From Pseudomonas purpurea (GTDB taxonomy: Bacteria; Pseudomonadota; Gammaproteobacteria; Pseudomonadales; Pseudomonadaceae), in NCBI RefSeq assembly GCF_039908635.1, contig NZ_CP150918.1:2406001-2470000 (forward strand): a stretch of DNA of 64,000 nt, read 5' to 3'. Made by a program: the position numbers and the translations under genes. Numbering within the stretch: position 1 is the stretch's first letter; each line of letters opens with the position of its first letter. Below are positions 1-10,326 of this stretch, one piece after another. A model generated the notes under the pieces. That model searched no databases. It had not been told where the DNA came from and saw only the letters and a list, made by a program, of their open reading frames with translations.

Positions 1-3000
1 GCGTTGCCGTTGAGTCCCAACGGCAAGCTGGACCGCAAGGCCTTGCCGGCACCGGGTCTGGGCGCGATGATCATGCGCGGTTACGAAGCGCCGCAAGGTG
101 ATGTGGAAACCACGCTCGCGCAGATCTGGGCCGAGTTGCTCAAGGTCGAACGGGTGGGGCGTCATGACCACTTCTTCGAGTTGGGTGGGCATTCGTTGCT
201 GGCCGTCAGCCTGATCGAGCGCATGCGTCGGGGCGGATTGTCGGCGGATGTGCGGGTGCTGTTTGGCCAGCCGACGCTGGCGGCATTGGCGGCGGCAGTC
301 GGCAGTGGCCGGGAAATCCGGGTGCCGGCCAACCTCATCCCGCCGGGCTGTGAAAGGATCACCCCGGAGCTGTTGCCGCTGGCGGATCTGAATCAAGCGG
401 CCATTGACCGCATCGTCGCCACTGTCCCCGGCGGCACTGCCAATGTGCAGGATATTTACCCGTTGGCACCGTTGCAGGCTGGCATCCTTTATCACCACCT
501 TTCGGTCACACAAGGTGACCCTTACGTGATGCAGGTGCAGTTCGCCTTCGATAATGAACAGCGTCTGGAGGCTTTTGCCCAGGCGTTGCAAGCCGTGATC
601 GGGCGGCATGACATTCTTCGGACCGCCATGGTTTGGGAAAACCTCGATCAGCCGGTGCAAGTGGTCTGGCGTCAGGCCCCGCTGGGCCGAGAGGCGGTCG
701 AGCCGGACCTGAAAGCGGGTGATGTGCTGGCCCAACTGCATGCCCGTTTTGATCCTCGGCATTATCGGCTGGACATCACCCAGGCACCGTTGATGCGGCT
801 GGTGCATGCCCGGGACGAGGCCCGTCAGCGGGTGGTCGCGATGCTGCTGTTCCATCACCTGGTGATGGACCATGTCGCGCTGGACGTGTTGCAACATGAG
901 ATACGGGCCTTTCTGCTCGGCCAGCAGGCGCGGCTGGGCGAGGCGGTTGCGTACCGCAACTATGTCGCGCAGACGCGTCTGGGCATCAGTGAGCAGGAAC
1001 ACGAAACGTTCTTCCGCGAGATGCTGGGCGATGTCGATGAGCCGACGTTGCCGTTCGGTTTGCAGGATGTGCAGGGCGACGGCAGCGACATCGAGGAAGT
1101 CTCACAACCGGTGCAGCGCGATTTGGGCCAGCGTCTGCGTGCCCAGGCCCGCACGTTGGGGGTGAGTGCCGCCAGCCTGTTCCACCTGGCGTGGGCGCAG
1201 GTACTGGCCGGTGTGTCGGGCAAGGCGTCGGTGGTGTTTGGCACCGTGTTGCTGGGCCGGATGCAGGGCGGCGAAGGCGCCGAACATGCCCTGGGGATGT
1301 TCATCAACACCTTGCCGCTGCGTGTAGATATAGATGAAACAGGTGTGGAGGCAGGTGTCAGAGCGACACACGCACGGCTCACGGCGTTGTTGGGCCATGA
1401 GCATGCTTCACTGGCTCTTGCGCAACGTTGCAGCGGGGTGGCCGCGCCGGCGCCATTGTTCAGCGCATTACTCAATTACCGGCATAGCGCGGTTGCGCAC
1501 GACTCGGCCGAACATCGCAGTGCCTGGCAAGGGATTGAGGTGCTGAGTGCGCAAGAGCGGACCAACTATCCGCTGACGTTGAGCGTTGATGATCGGGGCG
1601 AAGACTTTGGCCTGACGGCCATGGCGGTTTCGTCCATTGGTGCGCGGCGGATCTGCGGCTATATGCACACGGCGCTGGAGCACTTGGTGCACGCCTTGGC
1701 GCAGACACCTCAGGTCGCGCTGAATCACTTGTCGATCCTGCCACTGGCCGAACGTCAGCAACTGCTGGTGGACTTCAACACCACCCACGTCGACTATCCG
1801 CAAGGGTTGACCATTCACCAGCGCGTCGAGGCGCAAGCCGCCAAACATCCGCAGGCAATGGCGGCGTTTTATCAAGGGCAGAGCCTGAGCTACGGGCAGT
1901 TGAACCAACAGGCTAATCAGTTGGCTCATCACCTGCGCGACCTGGGTGTGCAGCCGGATGATCGGGTGGCGATTGTTGCCCGGCGTGGGCTGGACACGTT
2001 GGTCGGGCTGCTGGCGATTCTCAAGTCCGGCGCGTGTTATGTACCGATTGATCCGTCCCATCCGGCTGAGCGCCTGAGCTATTTGCTCAGCGACAGCGGT
2101 CCGGTGGCGGTGCTGACGCAGCAGGATTTGCTGGCGCGGTTGCCGGTGCTGGACGTGCCGGTCATTGAGCTGGACCGCAACCGCTGGCAAGACCAACCCA
2201 TTACGAATCCGCAGGTTGCCGGGCTGACGCCTGCACACCTGGCCTACGTGATCTACACCTCCGGCTCCACCGGTTTGCCCAAAGGCGTGATGGTTGAACA
2301 CCGCACCCTGGAAAACCTGGTGAACTGGCATTGCGATGTCTTCAACCTGCATCACGGTAGCCACACCTCCAGCGTGGCCGGTTTCGGCTTCGACGCCATG
2401 GCTTGGGAAGTCTGGCCAGCCTTGTGCGTCGGCGCGACCCTGCACCTGCCGCCCGCACATGACGGCAATGAAGATATTGATGCGCTGCTGAATTGGTGGC
2501 GCGCGCAACCATTGGACGTGAGTTTTCTGCCGACCCCGGTGGCCGAATATGCCTTCAGCCAGGATCTGGAACACCCGACCCTGCGCACGTTGCTGGTGGG
2601 CGGTGATCGCCTGCGGCAGTTCAGCAAGGCCCAGCGTTTCGCGCTGATCAACAACTATGGCCCGACCGAAGCCACCGTCGTCGCAACCTCCGGGCGCATC
2701 GAGGCTGGACAGACGCTGCACATCGGCAAGCCGATGGCCAACGCCAAGGTCTACCTGCTCGACGAGCAGATGCGCCCGGTGCCGGTGGGCGTGGCGGGTG
2801 AGTTGTATGTCGGTGGTGCGGGCGTGGCGCGGGGTTATTTGAACCGTCCGCAGATGACTGCCGAGCACTTTCTCAAGGACCCGTTCAGCGACGATCCGCA
2901 AGCGCGGATGTACCGCACCGGTGATCTGGCGCGCTGGCTGGCGGACGGCAACATCGAGTACCTGGGGCGCAATGACGATCAGGTGAAAATCCGTGGCATG

Positions 3001-6000
3001 CGCATCGAACTGGGGGAAATCGAAGCCAAACTGACGGCACTGGAGTCGGTGAAAGAAGCCGTGGTGATGGTGCGTGACGGCCGACTGGTGGCGTACTTCA
3101 CCGAACACACGCCGTTGGAAATCGAGCAGCTAAGGACCCAACTGCAAGCAACATTGCCGGACTACATGCTGCCGTCGGCCTACGTAAAACTGGAGTTCTT
3201 GCCACTGACCGCCAACGGCAAGCTGGACCGCAAGGCTTTGCCTGCCCCGGATCAGGCGTCAATGCTCAGCCGTGGCTACGAAGCGCCGCAAGGCGAGGTC
3301 GAAACCACCCTGGCGCAGATCTGGGCCGAGGTGCTCAAGGTCGAGCGGGTCGGGCGCCATGATCATTTCTTCGAACTGGGCGGGCACTCGCTGCTGGCGG
3401 TGAGCCTGATCGAACGCATGCGTCAGGCTGGTTTAAGTGCGGACGTGCGGGTGTTGTTCAGCCAGCCAACACTGGCGGCGTTGGCGGCTGCGGTCGGTGG
3501 GTATCGCGAGGTCATCGTACCGGCTAACCGTATAACGCCGGACTGCGAACGGATCACCCCGGACCTGCTGCCCCTGGCAGACCTGAATCAGGACGCCATC
3601 GACCGCATCGTCGCCACCGTCCCCGGTGGCGCGGCAAACGTGCAGGACATTTATCCGCTGGCGCCGTTGCAAGAAGGCATCCTCTACCACCACATCACCG
3701 CAGAGCAGGGCGATCCGTACCTGCTGCAATCGAAAATGGCTTTCGACAGCCTTGAGCGTTTGCAGGCATTTGCCCAGGCCTTGCAAAAGGTCATCGAGCG
3801 CCACGACATCCTGCGTACCGGGGTGGTCTGGGAAGGTTTGCAGCAGCCGATGCAAGTGGTCTGGTGCCAAGCCGAGCTGACCGTGCAGGAGGTGCTGCTG
3901 GACCCTGCGGCCGGCGACATTCTCGGCCAACTGCATGCACGCTTTGACGCCCGGCATTACCGTCTGGAGGTGACCCAGGCGCCGTTGATTCGCATGATGT
4001 TTGCTTGCGATCAGGCCAATCAGCGTGTGGTCGCCGTCCTGTTGTTCCATCACATGGCGCTGGATCACACGACCATGGAGGTGGTGGGCCAGGAGATGCG
4101 TGCGTACCTGTTCGATCAGGCAGAGTCTCTGGGGCCCGCGGTGCCTTACCGCAACTATGTGGCGCAGGCCCGATTGGGTGTCAGCGAGCAGGACCATGAA
4201 ATGTTCTTCCGCGAGATGCTCAGTGACATTGACGAACCGACGTTGCCGTTCGGTTTGCAGGATGTGCAGGGCGATGGCAACGATATCGAGGAAGCGACCC
4301 AACCTGTACCGGCCGCACTGAACCTGCGTGTACGGGCGCAGGCCCGGCAATTGGGCGTGAGCGCGGCGAGCGTGTTCCACCTGGCGTGGGCGCAGGTGCT
4401 CAGCCAAGTGTCCAACAGGCAGGAGGTGGTGTTCGGCACCGTACTGATGGGCCGTATGCAGGGCGGCGAAGGGGCTGACCGAGCACTGGGCATGTTCATC
4501 AACACCCTGCCGTTGCGTGTCAATCTGGGTGAGACCGGCGTGCAGGCAGGCGTCAAGGCCACACATGCGCGGCTGACCGCGTTACTGGGCCATGAACATG
4601 CGTCGTTGGCCCTGGCGCAGCGTTGCAGCGGCGTGGCGGCACCGTCTCCGCTGTTCAGTGCCTTACTCAATTACCGGCACAGTGTGGTGGACGAACCGGC
4701 GCAAGACGGCCAGGACATGTGGGAGGGTATCGAGTCGCTGGGCGGCGACGAGCGCACCAATTACCCGTTGACGTTGAGCGTCGATGACCTCGGTAATGGG
4801 TTCAGCCTGACCGTGCTGGCGGTTCCCCACGCGGGCGCACAGCGCATGTGCGGTTACATGCAGGCCGCGTTGGCCTCCCTGATTGACGCACTGGAGCAGA
4901 CACCTCAGGTCGCGCTGAATCACTTGTCGATCCTGCCGCCGGCCGAACGTCGGCAACTGCTGGTGGATTTCAACGCCACGCGTGTCGACTACCCACACGG
5001 CGAGACTGTTCACGCTGTGTTCGAGGCTCAGGTCGTGCGCATACCTGATGCCCTTGCGGTCTGTCAGGGCGAGCAACACCTGACTTATCGCGAACTCAAC
5101 CAGTGCGCGAATCAACTGGCTCATTACCTGCGCGACCTGGGTGTGCAACCGGATGACCGGGTGGCCATCGTTGCCCGGCGCGGGCTGGACACGTTGGTCG
5201 GGCTGCTGGCGATTCTCAAGTCCGGCGCGTGCTACGTGCCGGTTGATCCGTCCCATCCGGCCGAACGCCTGAGCTATTTGCTCAGCGACAGCGGCCCGGT
5301 GGCGGTGCTGACGCAGCAGGATTTGCTGGCGCGGTTGCCGGTGCTGGCAGTGCCGGTCATTGAGCTGGACCGCAACCGTTGGCAAGACCAACCCATCACG
5401 AATCCGCAAGTTGCCGGGTTGACGCCCGCACACCTGGCCTACGTGATCTATACCTCCGGCTCCACCGGTTTGCCCAAGGGTGTGATGGTCGAACATCACA
5501 CTTTGGAAAACCTGGTGAATTGGCATTGCGATGCCTTCAACCTGCATCACGGTAGCCACACTTCCAGCGTGGCCGGTTTCGGCTTCGACGCCATGGCCTG
5601 GGAAGTCTGGCCAGCCTTGTGCGTCGGCGCGACTCTGCACCTGCCGCCTGCACATGACGGCAATGAAGATATTGATGCGCTGCTGAATTGGTGGCGCGCG
5701 CAACCATTGGACGTGAGTTTCCTGCCCACCCCGGTGGCTGAATATGCCTTCAGTCATCACCTGGAACACCCGACCCTGCGCACGCTGCTGGTCGGCGGTG
5801 ATCGCCTGCGGCAGTTCAGCAAGGCCCAGCGTTTCGAGCTGATCAACAACTATGGCCCGACCGAAGCCACCGTCGTGGCGACCTCGGGCCGCATCGAAGT
5901 CGGACAGACGCTGCACATCGGCAAGCCGATGGCCAACGCCAAGGTGTACCTGCTCGACGAGCAGATGCGCCCGGTACCGGTGGGCGTGGCGGGTGAGTTG

Positions 6001-9000
6001 TATGTCGGTGGCGCGGGCGTGGCGCGGGGTTATTTGAACCGTCCGGAACTGACCGCCGAGCGTTTCCTCCAAGACCCGTTCAGCAGCGATCCGCAAGCGC
6101 GGATGTACCGCACCGGCGACTTGGCACGTTGGCTGGCGGACGGCACCATCGAGTACCTGGGGCGCAATGACGATCAGGTGAAAATCCGTGGCGTGCGTAT
6201 CGAACTGGGGGAAATCGAAACCAAACTGGCGGCACTGGACGCGGTGAAAGAAGCCGTGGTGCTGGTACGTGACGGCCGACTGGTGGCGTATTTCACCGAA
6301 CACACGCCGTTGGAGATCGAGCAGCTCAGGGCTCAACTGCAAGCGATATTGCCGGACTACATGCTGCCCTCGGCTTATGTGAGGCTGGACAACTTGCCGC
6401 TGACCGCCAACGGAAAACTGGACCGCAAGGCCCTGCCGGACCCGGACCTTGACGCGTTGATCCGTCGTGGCTACGAAGCGCCGCAAGGCGAGGTCGAAAC
6501 CACCCTGGCGCAGATCTGGGCCGAGGTGCTCAAGGTCGAGCGAGTCGGGCGCCATGATCACTTTTTTGAACTGGGCGGGCACTCGCTGCTGGCGGTGAGC
6601 CTGATCGAGTGTATGCGCCAGGCCGGGTTGAGCGCCGACGTGCGGGTGTTGTTCAGCCAACCGACGCTGGCGGCACTGGCCGCTGCGGTGGGCAGTGGTC
6701 GGGAAATCCAGGTTCCGGCGAACCTGATCCCGCCCGGTTGCACACGGATCACCCCGGACCTGTTGCCCCTGGCAGACCTGAATCAGGACGCCATCGACCG
6801 CATCGTCGCCACCGTCCCCGGTGGTGTGGCCAACGTGCAGGACATCTACCCCTTGGCGCCGTTGCAGGAAGGCATCCTTTACCACCACATCACCGCAGAG
6901 CAGGGCGACCCGTACCAGCAACATGCGATGTTCGCCTTTGACAACCGTGAACGGTTGGACGCGTTTGTTCGGGCGTTGCAAGGGGTGATTGCCCGGCACG
7001 ACATCTTGCGCACCAGTCTGGTTTGGGACCGTCTCGAAGTGCCGATGCAAGTGGTCTGGCGCAAGGCTGAGCTAACGATGCAGGAAGTGGCGCTGGACCC
7101 GGCGGCGGGCGATACCGTGGATCAGTTGCGTGAGCGCTTCGACCCGCGTCGTTACCGTCTGGATCTGCGTCAGGCACCGATGATGTTCATGGTGTATGCC
7201 CAGGACCCAGGGAACAACCGCTGGGTCGGCATGCTGGTGTTCCATCACCTGGTCAACGATGCGACTTCCATGGGTGTTCTGGTCGCAGAAATCGAAGCGC
7301 ACGTGTTGGGGCAGGCGCACCACTTGGCGCCCCCGATGCCGTACCGCAACTACGTGGCCCAAACCCGTTTGGGCACCCACCGGAAAGAGCACGAGGCGTT
7401 TTTCCGCGAGATGCTGGGGGACATCGACGAGCCGACGCTGGCGTTTGGTGTGCAGTCCGGCAGTGGCATTTACGAGGAGCGCGAGCACCTGCTGGATGCC
7501 TCGTTCAGTCGGCGCCTGCGCGTGCAGGCCCGGCGATTGGGGGTGAGTGCGGCGAGCCTGTATCACCTGGCCTGGGCGCACGTGCTGGGAAGTGTCTCGG
7601 GCCGCGACGACGTGGTCTTCGGCACGGTACTGCTGGGCCGTTTGCAGGCCGGTGAAGGGGCTGATCGCACGCTGGGCATGTTCATCAATACCTTGCCGCT
7701 GCGGGTCAATCCGGGCGAGCACAACGTACAGGCTGCGGTCAAAGCGACCCACGTGCGCTTGAGTGCCTTGCTGGCTCACGAGCATGCGCCGCTGACGCTG
7801 GCGCAGCGGTGCAGTGGGGTTGCGGCACCGACGCCGTTGTTCAATGCCTTGCTCAACTATCGCCATGGTGCGCAGTCCAGCGGTGATCAGGCGCAGCGGG
7901 CCTGGCAAGGTATTGAAATACTGGGCCGCGACGGCAACGCAAGTTACCCGTTGATCCTGTCGGTGGATGACCTGGGAGACGACTTCAGATTAGGCGCCCA
8001 GACCCTCGTCGAGATAGGCGCACAACGAGTGATTGGCTACATGCAGGTCGCGTTGGAGGGGCTGCTCGAAGCCCTCGAACACAACCCGCAACAGTCGTTG
8101 CAAGGGTTGCCGGTATTGCCTGCGCAGGAACGCAATCAGTTGCTGGTGGACTTCAACGTCACCGACGTCGATTTCCCTCTTGAGCAGACCCTTCACGGTC
8201 TGTTCGAGGCGCAGGTCTTGCGGACGCCGGATGCGTCTGCGGTGCTTTTCGGTGAACAACGCCTGACCTACCACGACCTCAACAAACGTGCCAACCAGTT
8301 GGCGCATCACTTGAGCGAACTGGGGGTTCAGCCGGATTCACGGGTAGCAATCTGCGTCGAACGCGGGCCGGAACTGGTGATCGGCTTGCTGGGGATTCTC
8401 AAGGCGGGCGGCGCTTACGTGCCGCTGGACCCCGGCTATCCGCGCGAACGCATTGCTTACATGTTGCAGGACAGCGCGCCGGTCGCGGTGTTGGTGCAAG
8501 GGACCACTCATGATTTGCTGGATAAGACCACGGTGCCAGTGATCGATCTGGATCACCCGACCTGGCAGGCGCAATCCGTCAGCAATCCGCAGGTTCCGGG
8601 ATTGACCGCCTCGCACCTGGCCTACGTGATCTACACCTCGGGTTCGACCGGCACACCGAAGGGCGTGATGGTCGAGCATCGCGGGGTCAATAACCTGGTG
8701 CACTGGAGTTCCCAGGTGTGCGGGGGCACGCAGGACGCTGCGCTGTTGCAGAAAACCCCGTTCAGTTTTGATGCCTCGGTCTGGGAGTTCTTCTGGTCGC
8801 TCACCACCGGGATGCGGTTGGTGCTGGCCCGTCCTGACGGTCACCGCGAACCGGCCTATATGGCGCAGTTGATCCGTGAGCAGCGCATCACGGTGATTCA
8901 GTTCGTGCCGGCGATGTTGCAACAATTTCTGGAGCTGGACGAAGTCAGTCAGTGCGTCAGCCTGACCGACGTGTTCTGCGGCGGTGGTGAACTCACCGCC

Positions 9001-10002
9001 GCGCTGGCCCGACGGGTTCAGGAACGCTTGCCGCAGGTGCGTTTGCACAACGTTTATGGCCCCACCGAAGCTACGGTCGACAGCACGGTCTGGACCCTTG
9101 AACCGGGCGCGACGATACCGGATGTTCAGTTGCCAATCGGCCGGCCGATTGCCAACACACGGCTGTACGTGCTGGACGCCCACGATGTGCCGGTGCCCAT
9201 CGGCGTGACAGGGCACCTGCATATCGGCGGCGTCGGCGTCGCGAGGGGTTATGTGGGGTTGGCGCAACTGACGGCCGAGCGGTTCATCAGCGACCCGTTC
9301 AGCCAGGATTCGCAGGCACGGATGTACCGCACCGGCGACAGGGTGCGCTACCGCGCGGACGGCAACCTCGAGTACCTGGGACGAACCGATGATCAGGTGA
9401 AAATCCGTGGCTTGCGAATCGAACCGGGTGAAATCCAGGCGTGCCTGAGTCAGTTCCCCGAGGTGCAAGAAGCGCTGGTGCTGGCCCGCGAGGACATGCC
9501 GGGCGACATGCGTCTGGTGGCGTATTACACCACCCGGACAGCGGGAGACAGTGTGGCCATCGACACCTTGCGCAGCCACTTGCTGGAGCAGATGCCGGAC
9601 TACATGGTGCCATCGGTGTTCGTGCATCTTGATGCATGGCCACTGAGCCCCAACGGCAAACTGGATCGCAAGGCGTTGCCAGCGCCGGGCCAAGAGTCGG
9701 TGATCGCCCGGGGCTACGAAGCGCCGGTGGGGGAAACCGAAACCACCCTGGCTCGGCTCTGGGCCGAGCTGCTCAACGTGGAGCGAGTGGGGCGGCATGA
9801 CCACTTCTTCGAGTTGGGCGGGCACTCGTTGCTGGCGGTCAGCCTGGCCGAACGCATGCGCAAGCAAGGGCTGGATGCTGATCTTCGGGCCTTGCTCAGG
9901 CAGCCGACGCTGGCGCAGATGGCCGACGCCGTGGGGCATGTGCAACGGCTGGCGGTTCCCGAGACCACGATTCCAACGCTCAGCCGCAAACGTCGTCTCT
10001 GA
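1..10002 (+). CDS. Non-ribosomal peptide synthetase, 5'-truncated (A end-T, then three C-A-T modules)
   Basis: The window opens inside this gene, in frame from base 1. Order seen: the end of an A domain (core A10 NGKLDRKAL near 16-48), a carrier protein (GGHSLLAV near 184-207), then three C-A-T modules. C domains span about 355-1740, 3550-4930 and 6740-8130; A domains about 1780-3260, 4970-6440 and 8160-9680; carrier serines near 3380, 6580 and 9820. Each C domain carries YHHLSVTQGDPY or [12 protein letters not shown] near its start, matching the HH(I/L)xxxxGD motif of dual condensation/epimerization domains. The pocket residues of the first two A domains read DAWFLGNVV(K), the leucine code. 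The third reads DAWQFGVVD(K), glutamine-like. There is no thioesterase; the protein ends after the last carrier domain in a basic tail (SRKRRL). The start codon and upstream modules lie outside the window. The role is assembly of a lipopeptide chain; the substrates are inferred, not shown. Confidence 0.95.
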   Translation, partial: ALPLSPNGKLDRKALPAPGLGAMIMRGYEAPQGDVETTLAQIWAELLKVERVGRHDHFFELGGHSLLAVSLIERMRRGGLSADVRVLFGQPTLAALAAAVGSGREIRVPANLIPPGCERITPELLPLADLNQAAIDRIVATVPGGTANVQDIYPLAPLQAGILYHHLSVTQGDPYVMQVQFAFDNEQRLEAFAQALQAVIGRHDILRTAMVWENLDQPVQVVWRQAPLGREAVEPDLKAGDVLAQLHARFDPRHYRLDITQAPLMRLVHARDEARQRVVAMLLFHHLVMDHVALDVLQHEIRAFLLGQQARLGEAVAYRNYVAQTRLGISEQEHETFFREMLGDVDEPTLPFGLQDVQGDGSDIEEVSQPVQRDLGQRLRAQARTLGVSAASLFHLAWAQVLAGVSGKASVVFGTVLLGRMQGGEGAEHALGMFINTLPLRVDIDETGVEAGVRATHARLTALLGHEHASLALAQRCSGVAAPAPLFSALLNYRHSAVAHDSAEHRSAWQGIEVLSAQERTNYPLTLSVDDRGEDFGLTAMAVSSIGARRICGYMHTALEHLVHALAQTPQVALNHLSILPLAERQQLLVDFNTTHVDYPQGLTIHQRVEAQAAKHPQAMAAFYQGQSLSYGQLNQQANQLAHHLRDLGVQPDDRVAIVARRGLDTLVGLLAILKSGACYVPIDPSHPAERLSYLLSDSGPVAVLTQQDLLARLPVLDVPVIELDRNRWQDQPITNPQVAGLTPAHLAYVIYTSGSTGLPKGVMVEHRTLENLVNWHCDVFNLHHGSHTSSVAGFGFDAMAWEVWPALCVGATLHLPPAHDGNEDIDALLNWWRAQPLDVSFLPTPVAEYAFSQDLEHPTLRTLLVGGDRLRQFSKAQRFALINNYGPTEATVVATSGRIEAGQTLHIGKPMANAKVYLLDEQMRPVPVGVAGELYVGGAGVARGYLNRPQMTAEHFLKDPFSDDPQARMYRTGDLARWLADGNIEYLGRNDDQVKIRGMRIELGEIEAKLTALESVKEAVVMVRDGRLVAYFTEHTPLEIEQLRTQLQATLPDYMLPSAYVKLEFLPLTANGKLDRKALPAPDQASMLSRGYEAPQGEVETTLAQIWAEVLKVERVGRHDHFFELGGHSLLAVSLIERMRQAGLSADVRVLFSQPTLAALAAAVGGYREVIVPANRITPDCERITPDLLPLADLNQDAIDRIVATVPGGAANVQDIYPLAPLQEGILYHHITAEQGDPYLLQSKMAFDSLERLQAFAQALQKVIERHDILRTGVVWEGLQQPMQVVWCQAELTVQEVLLDPAAGDILGQLHARFDARHYRLEVTQAPLIRMMFACDQANQRVVAVLLFHHMALDHTTMEVVGQEMRAYLFDQAESLGPAVPYRNYVAQARLGVSEQDHEMFFREMLSDIDEPTLPFGLQDVQGDGNDIEEATQPVPAALNLRVRAQARQLGVSAASVFHLAWAQVLSQVSNRQEVVFGTVLMGRMQGGEGADRALGMFINTLPLRVNLGETGVQAGVKATHARLTALLGHEHASLALAQRCSGVAAPSPLFSALLNYRHSVVDEPAQDGQDMWEGIESLGGDERTNYPLTLSVDDLGNGFSLTVLAVPHAGAQRMCGYMQAALASLIDALEQTPQVALNHLSILPPAERRQLLVDFNATRVDYPHGETVHAVFEAQVVRIPDALAVCQGEQHLTYRELNQCANQLAHYLRDLGVQPDDRVAIVARRGLDTLVGLLAILKSGACYVPVDPSHPAERLSYLLSDSGPVAVLTQQDLLARLPVLAVPVIELDRNRWQDQPITNPQVAGLTPAHLAYVIYTSGSTGLPKGVMVEHHTLENLVNWHCDAFNLHHGSHTSSVAGFGFDAMAWEVWPALCVGATLHLPPAHDGNEDIDALLNWWRAQPLDVSFLPTPVAEYAFSHHLEHPTLRTLLVGGDRLRQFSKAQRFELINNYGPTEATVVATSGRIEVGQTLHIGKPMANAKVYLLDEQMRPVPVGVAGELYVGGAGVARGYLNRPELTAERFLQDPFSSDPQARMYRTGDLARWLADGTIEYLGRNDDQVKIRGVRIELGEIETKLAALDAVKEAVVLVRDGRLVAYFTEHTPLEIEQLRAQLQAILPDYMLPSAYVRLDNLPLTANGKLDRKALPDPDLDALIRRGYEAPQGEVETTLAQIWAEVLKVERVGRHDHFFELGGHSLLAVSLIECMRQAGLSADVRVLFSQPTLAALAAAVGSGREIQVPANLIPPGCTRITPDLLPLADLNQDAIDRIVATVPGGVANVQDIYPLAPLQEGILYHHITAEQGDPYQQHAMFAFDNRERLDAFVRALQGVIARHDILRTSLVWDRLEVPMQVVWRKAELTMQEVALDPAAGDTVDQLRERFDPRRYRLDLRQAPMMFMVYAQDPGNNRWVGMLVFHHLVNDATSMGVLVAEIEAHVLGQAHHLAPPMPYRNYVAQTRLGTHRKEHEAFFREMLGDIDEPTLAFGVQSGSGIYEEREHLLDASFSRRLRVQARRLGVSAASLYHLAWAHVLGSVSGRDDVVFGTVLLGRLQAGEGADRTLGMFINTLPLRVNPGEHNVQAAVKATHVRLSALLAHEHAPLTLAQRCSGVAAPTPLFNALLNYRHGAQSSGDQAQRAWQGIEILGRDGNASYPLILSVDDLGDDFRLGAQTLVEIGAQRVIGYMQVALEGLLEALEHNPQQSLQGLPVLPAQERNQLLVDFNVTDVDFPLEQTLHGLFEAQVLRTPDASAVLFGEQRLTYHDLNKRANQLAHHLSELGVQPDSRVAICVERGPELVIGLLGILKAGGAYVPLDPGYPRERIAYMLQDSAPVAVLVQGTTHDLLDKTTVPVIDLDHPTWQAQSVSNPQVPGLTASHLAYVIYTSGSTGTPKGVMVEHRGVNNLVHWSSQVCGGTQDAALLQKTPFSFDASVWEFFWSLTTGMRLVLARPDGHREPAYMAQLIREQRITVIQFVPAMLQQFLELDEVSQCVSLTDVFCGGGELTAALARRVQERLPQVRLHNVYGPTEATVDSTVWTLEPGATIPDVQLPIGRPIANTRLYVLDAHDVPVPIGVTGHLHIGGVGVARGYVGLAQLTAERFISDPFSQDSQARMYRTGDRVRYRADGNLEYLGRTDDQVKIRGLRIEPGEIQACLSQFPEVQEALVLAREDMPGDMRLVAYYTTRTAGDSVAIDTLRSHLLEQMPDYMVPSVFVHLDAWPLSPNGKLDRKALPAPGQESVIARGYEAPVGETETTLARLWAELLNVERVGRHDHFFELGGHSLLAVSLAERMRKQGLDADLRALLRQPTLAQMADAVGHVQRLAVPETTIPTLSRKRRL
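6328..6608 (+). repeat. 281-bp identical tract, leucine A end plus carrier (copy 1)
   Basis: Identical by eye to 19790-20070 (offset 13,462). It covers the end of a leucine A domain and the carrier protein through the phosphopantetheine serine. Divergence starts at 6609. Confidence 0.85.
8335..8687 (+). repeat. 353-bp identical tract in the glutamine A domain (copy 1)
   Basis: Identical by eye to 25034-25386 (offset 16,699). Both cover the N-terminal part of a glutamine-type A domain up to just after core motif A3. Divergence resumes at 8688. This is one of several mosaic identity blocks shared between NRPS modules. Confidence 0.85.
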
Positions 10003-10326
10003 CCTCGAAACTTCGATCTGTCCACCAGGGCGCCGGCCATTTGGCCGGCGCCCCACGGGCTGACTCGCCTCCTGCAAGGCCTTCGGGCTTGTCCCGACTT
10101 CCCATGTCAGCCACGCCTGCCGGGATGTTTTAGTTTTCCAGACCTGCGGGGGAGCTCTTGCGGGCTCAATGCGCCCCATCACTTTTGAACAGGGCGGCCA
10201 GGCCGGCGTTCAGGTTTTCGCATCGCCAGGGACCACACGGCGCTGCCGTTCGACGTTCGGGCACAACGTTGCATCTGAAACCGGATTTTCACGTCAACCG
10301 TTTCCGAATTTAAAGCAGGTTACTCA
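10003..10326. other. Gap between NRPS genes 1 and 2 with a strong inverted repeat
   Basis: This 324-base gap holds no convincing gene. A perfect inverted repeat lies at 10028-10053: an 11-bp arm (GGGCGCCGGCC), a four-base loop (ATTT), and the matching arm. It sits 26 bases after the stop of the first NRPS gene. No T-run follows it, so it is not a classical intrinsic terminator. It could act as an RNA 3' end stabiliser, an attenuator or a repeated palindrome. A weak ribosome-binding site (GCAGG) precedes the next start at 10327. No promoter is clear by eye. Confidence 0.6.

Noticed and set aside
4663..7050. 795-codon minus-strand open frame in the first NRPS gene
   Set aside because: Same shadow pattern as other antisense frames; similar frames recur at equivalent places in sister modules because the modules are repeated.
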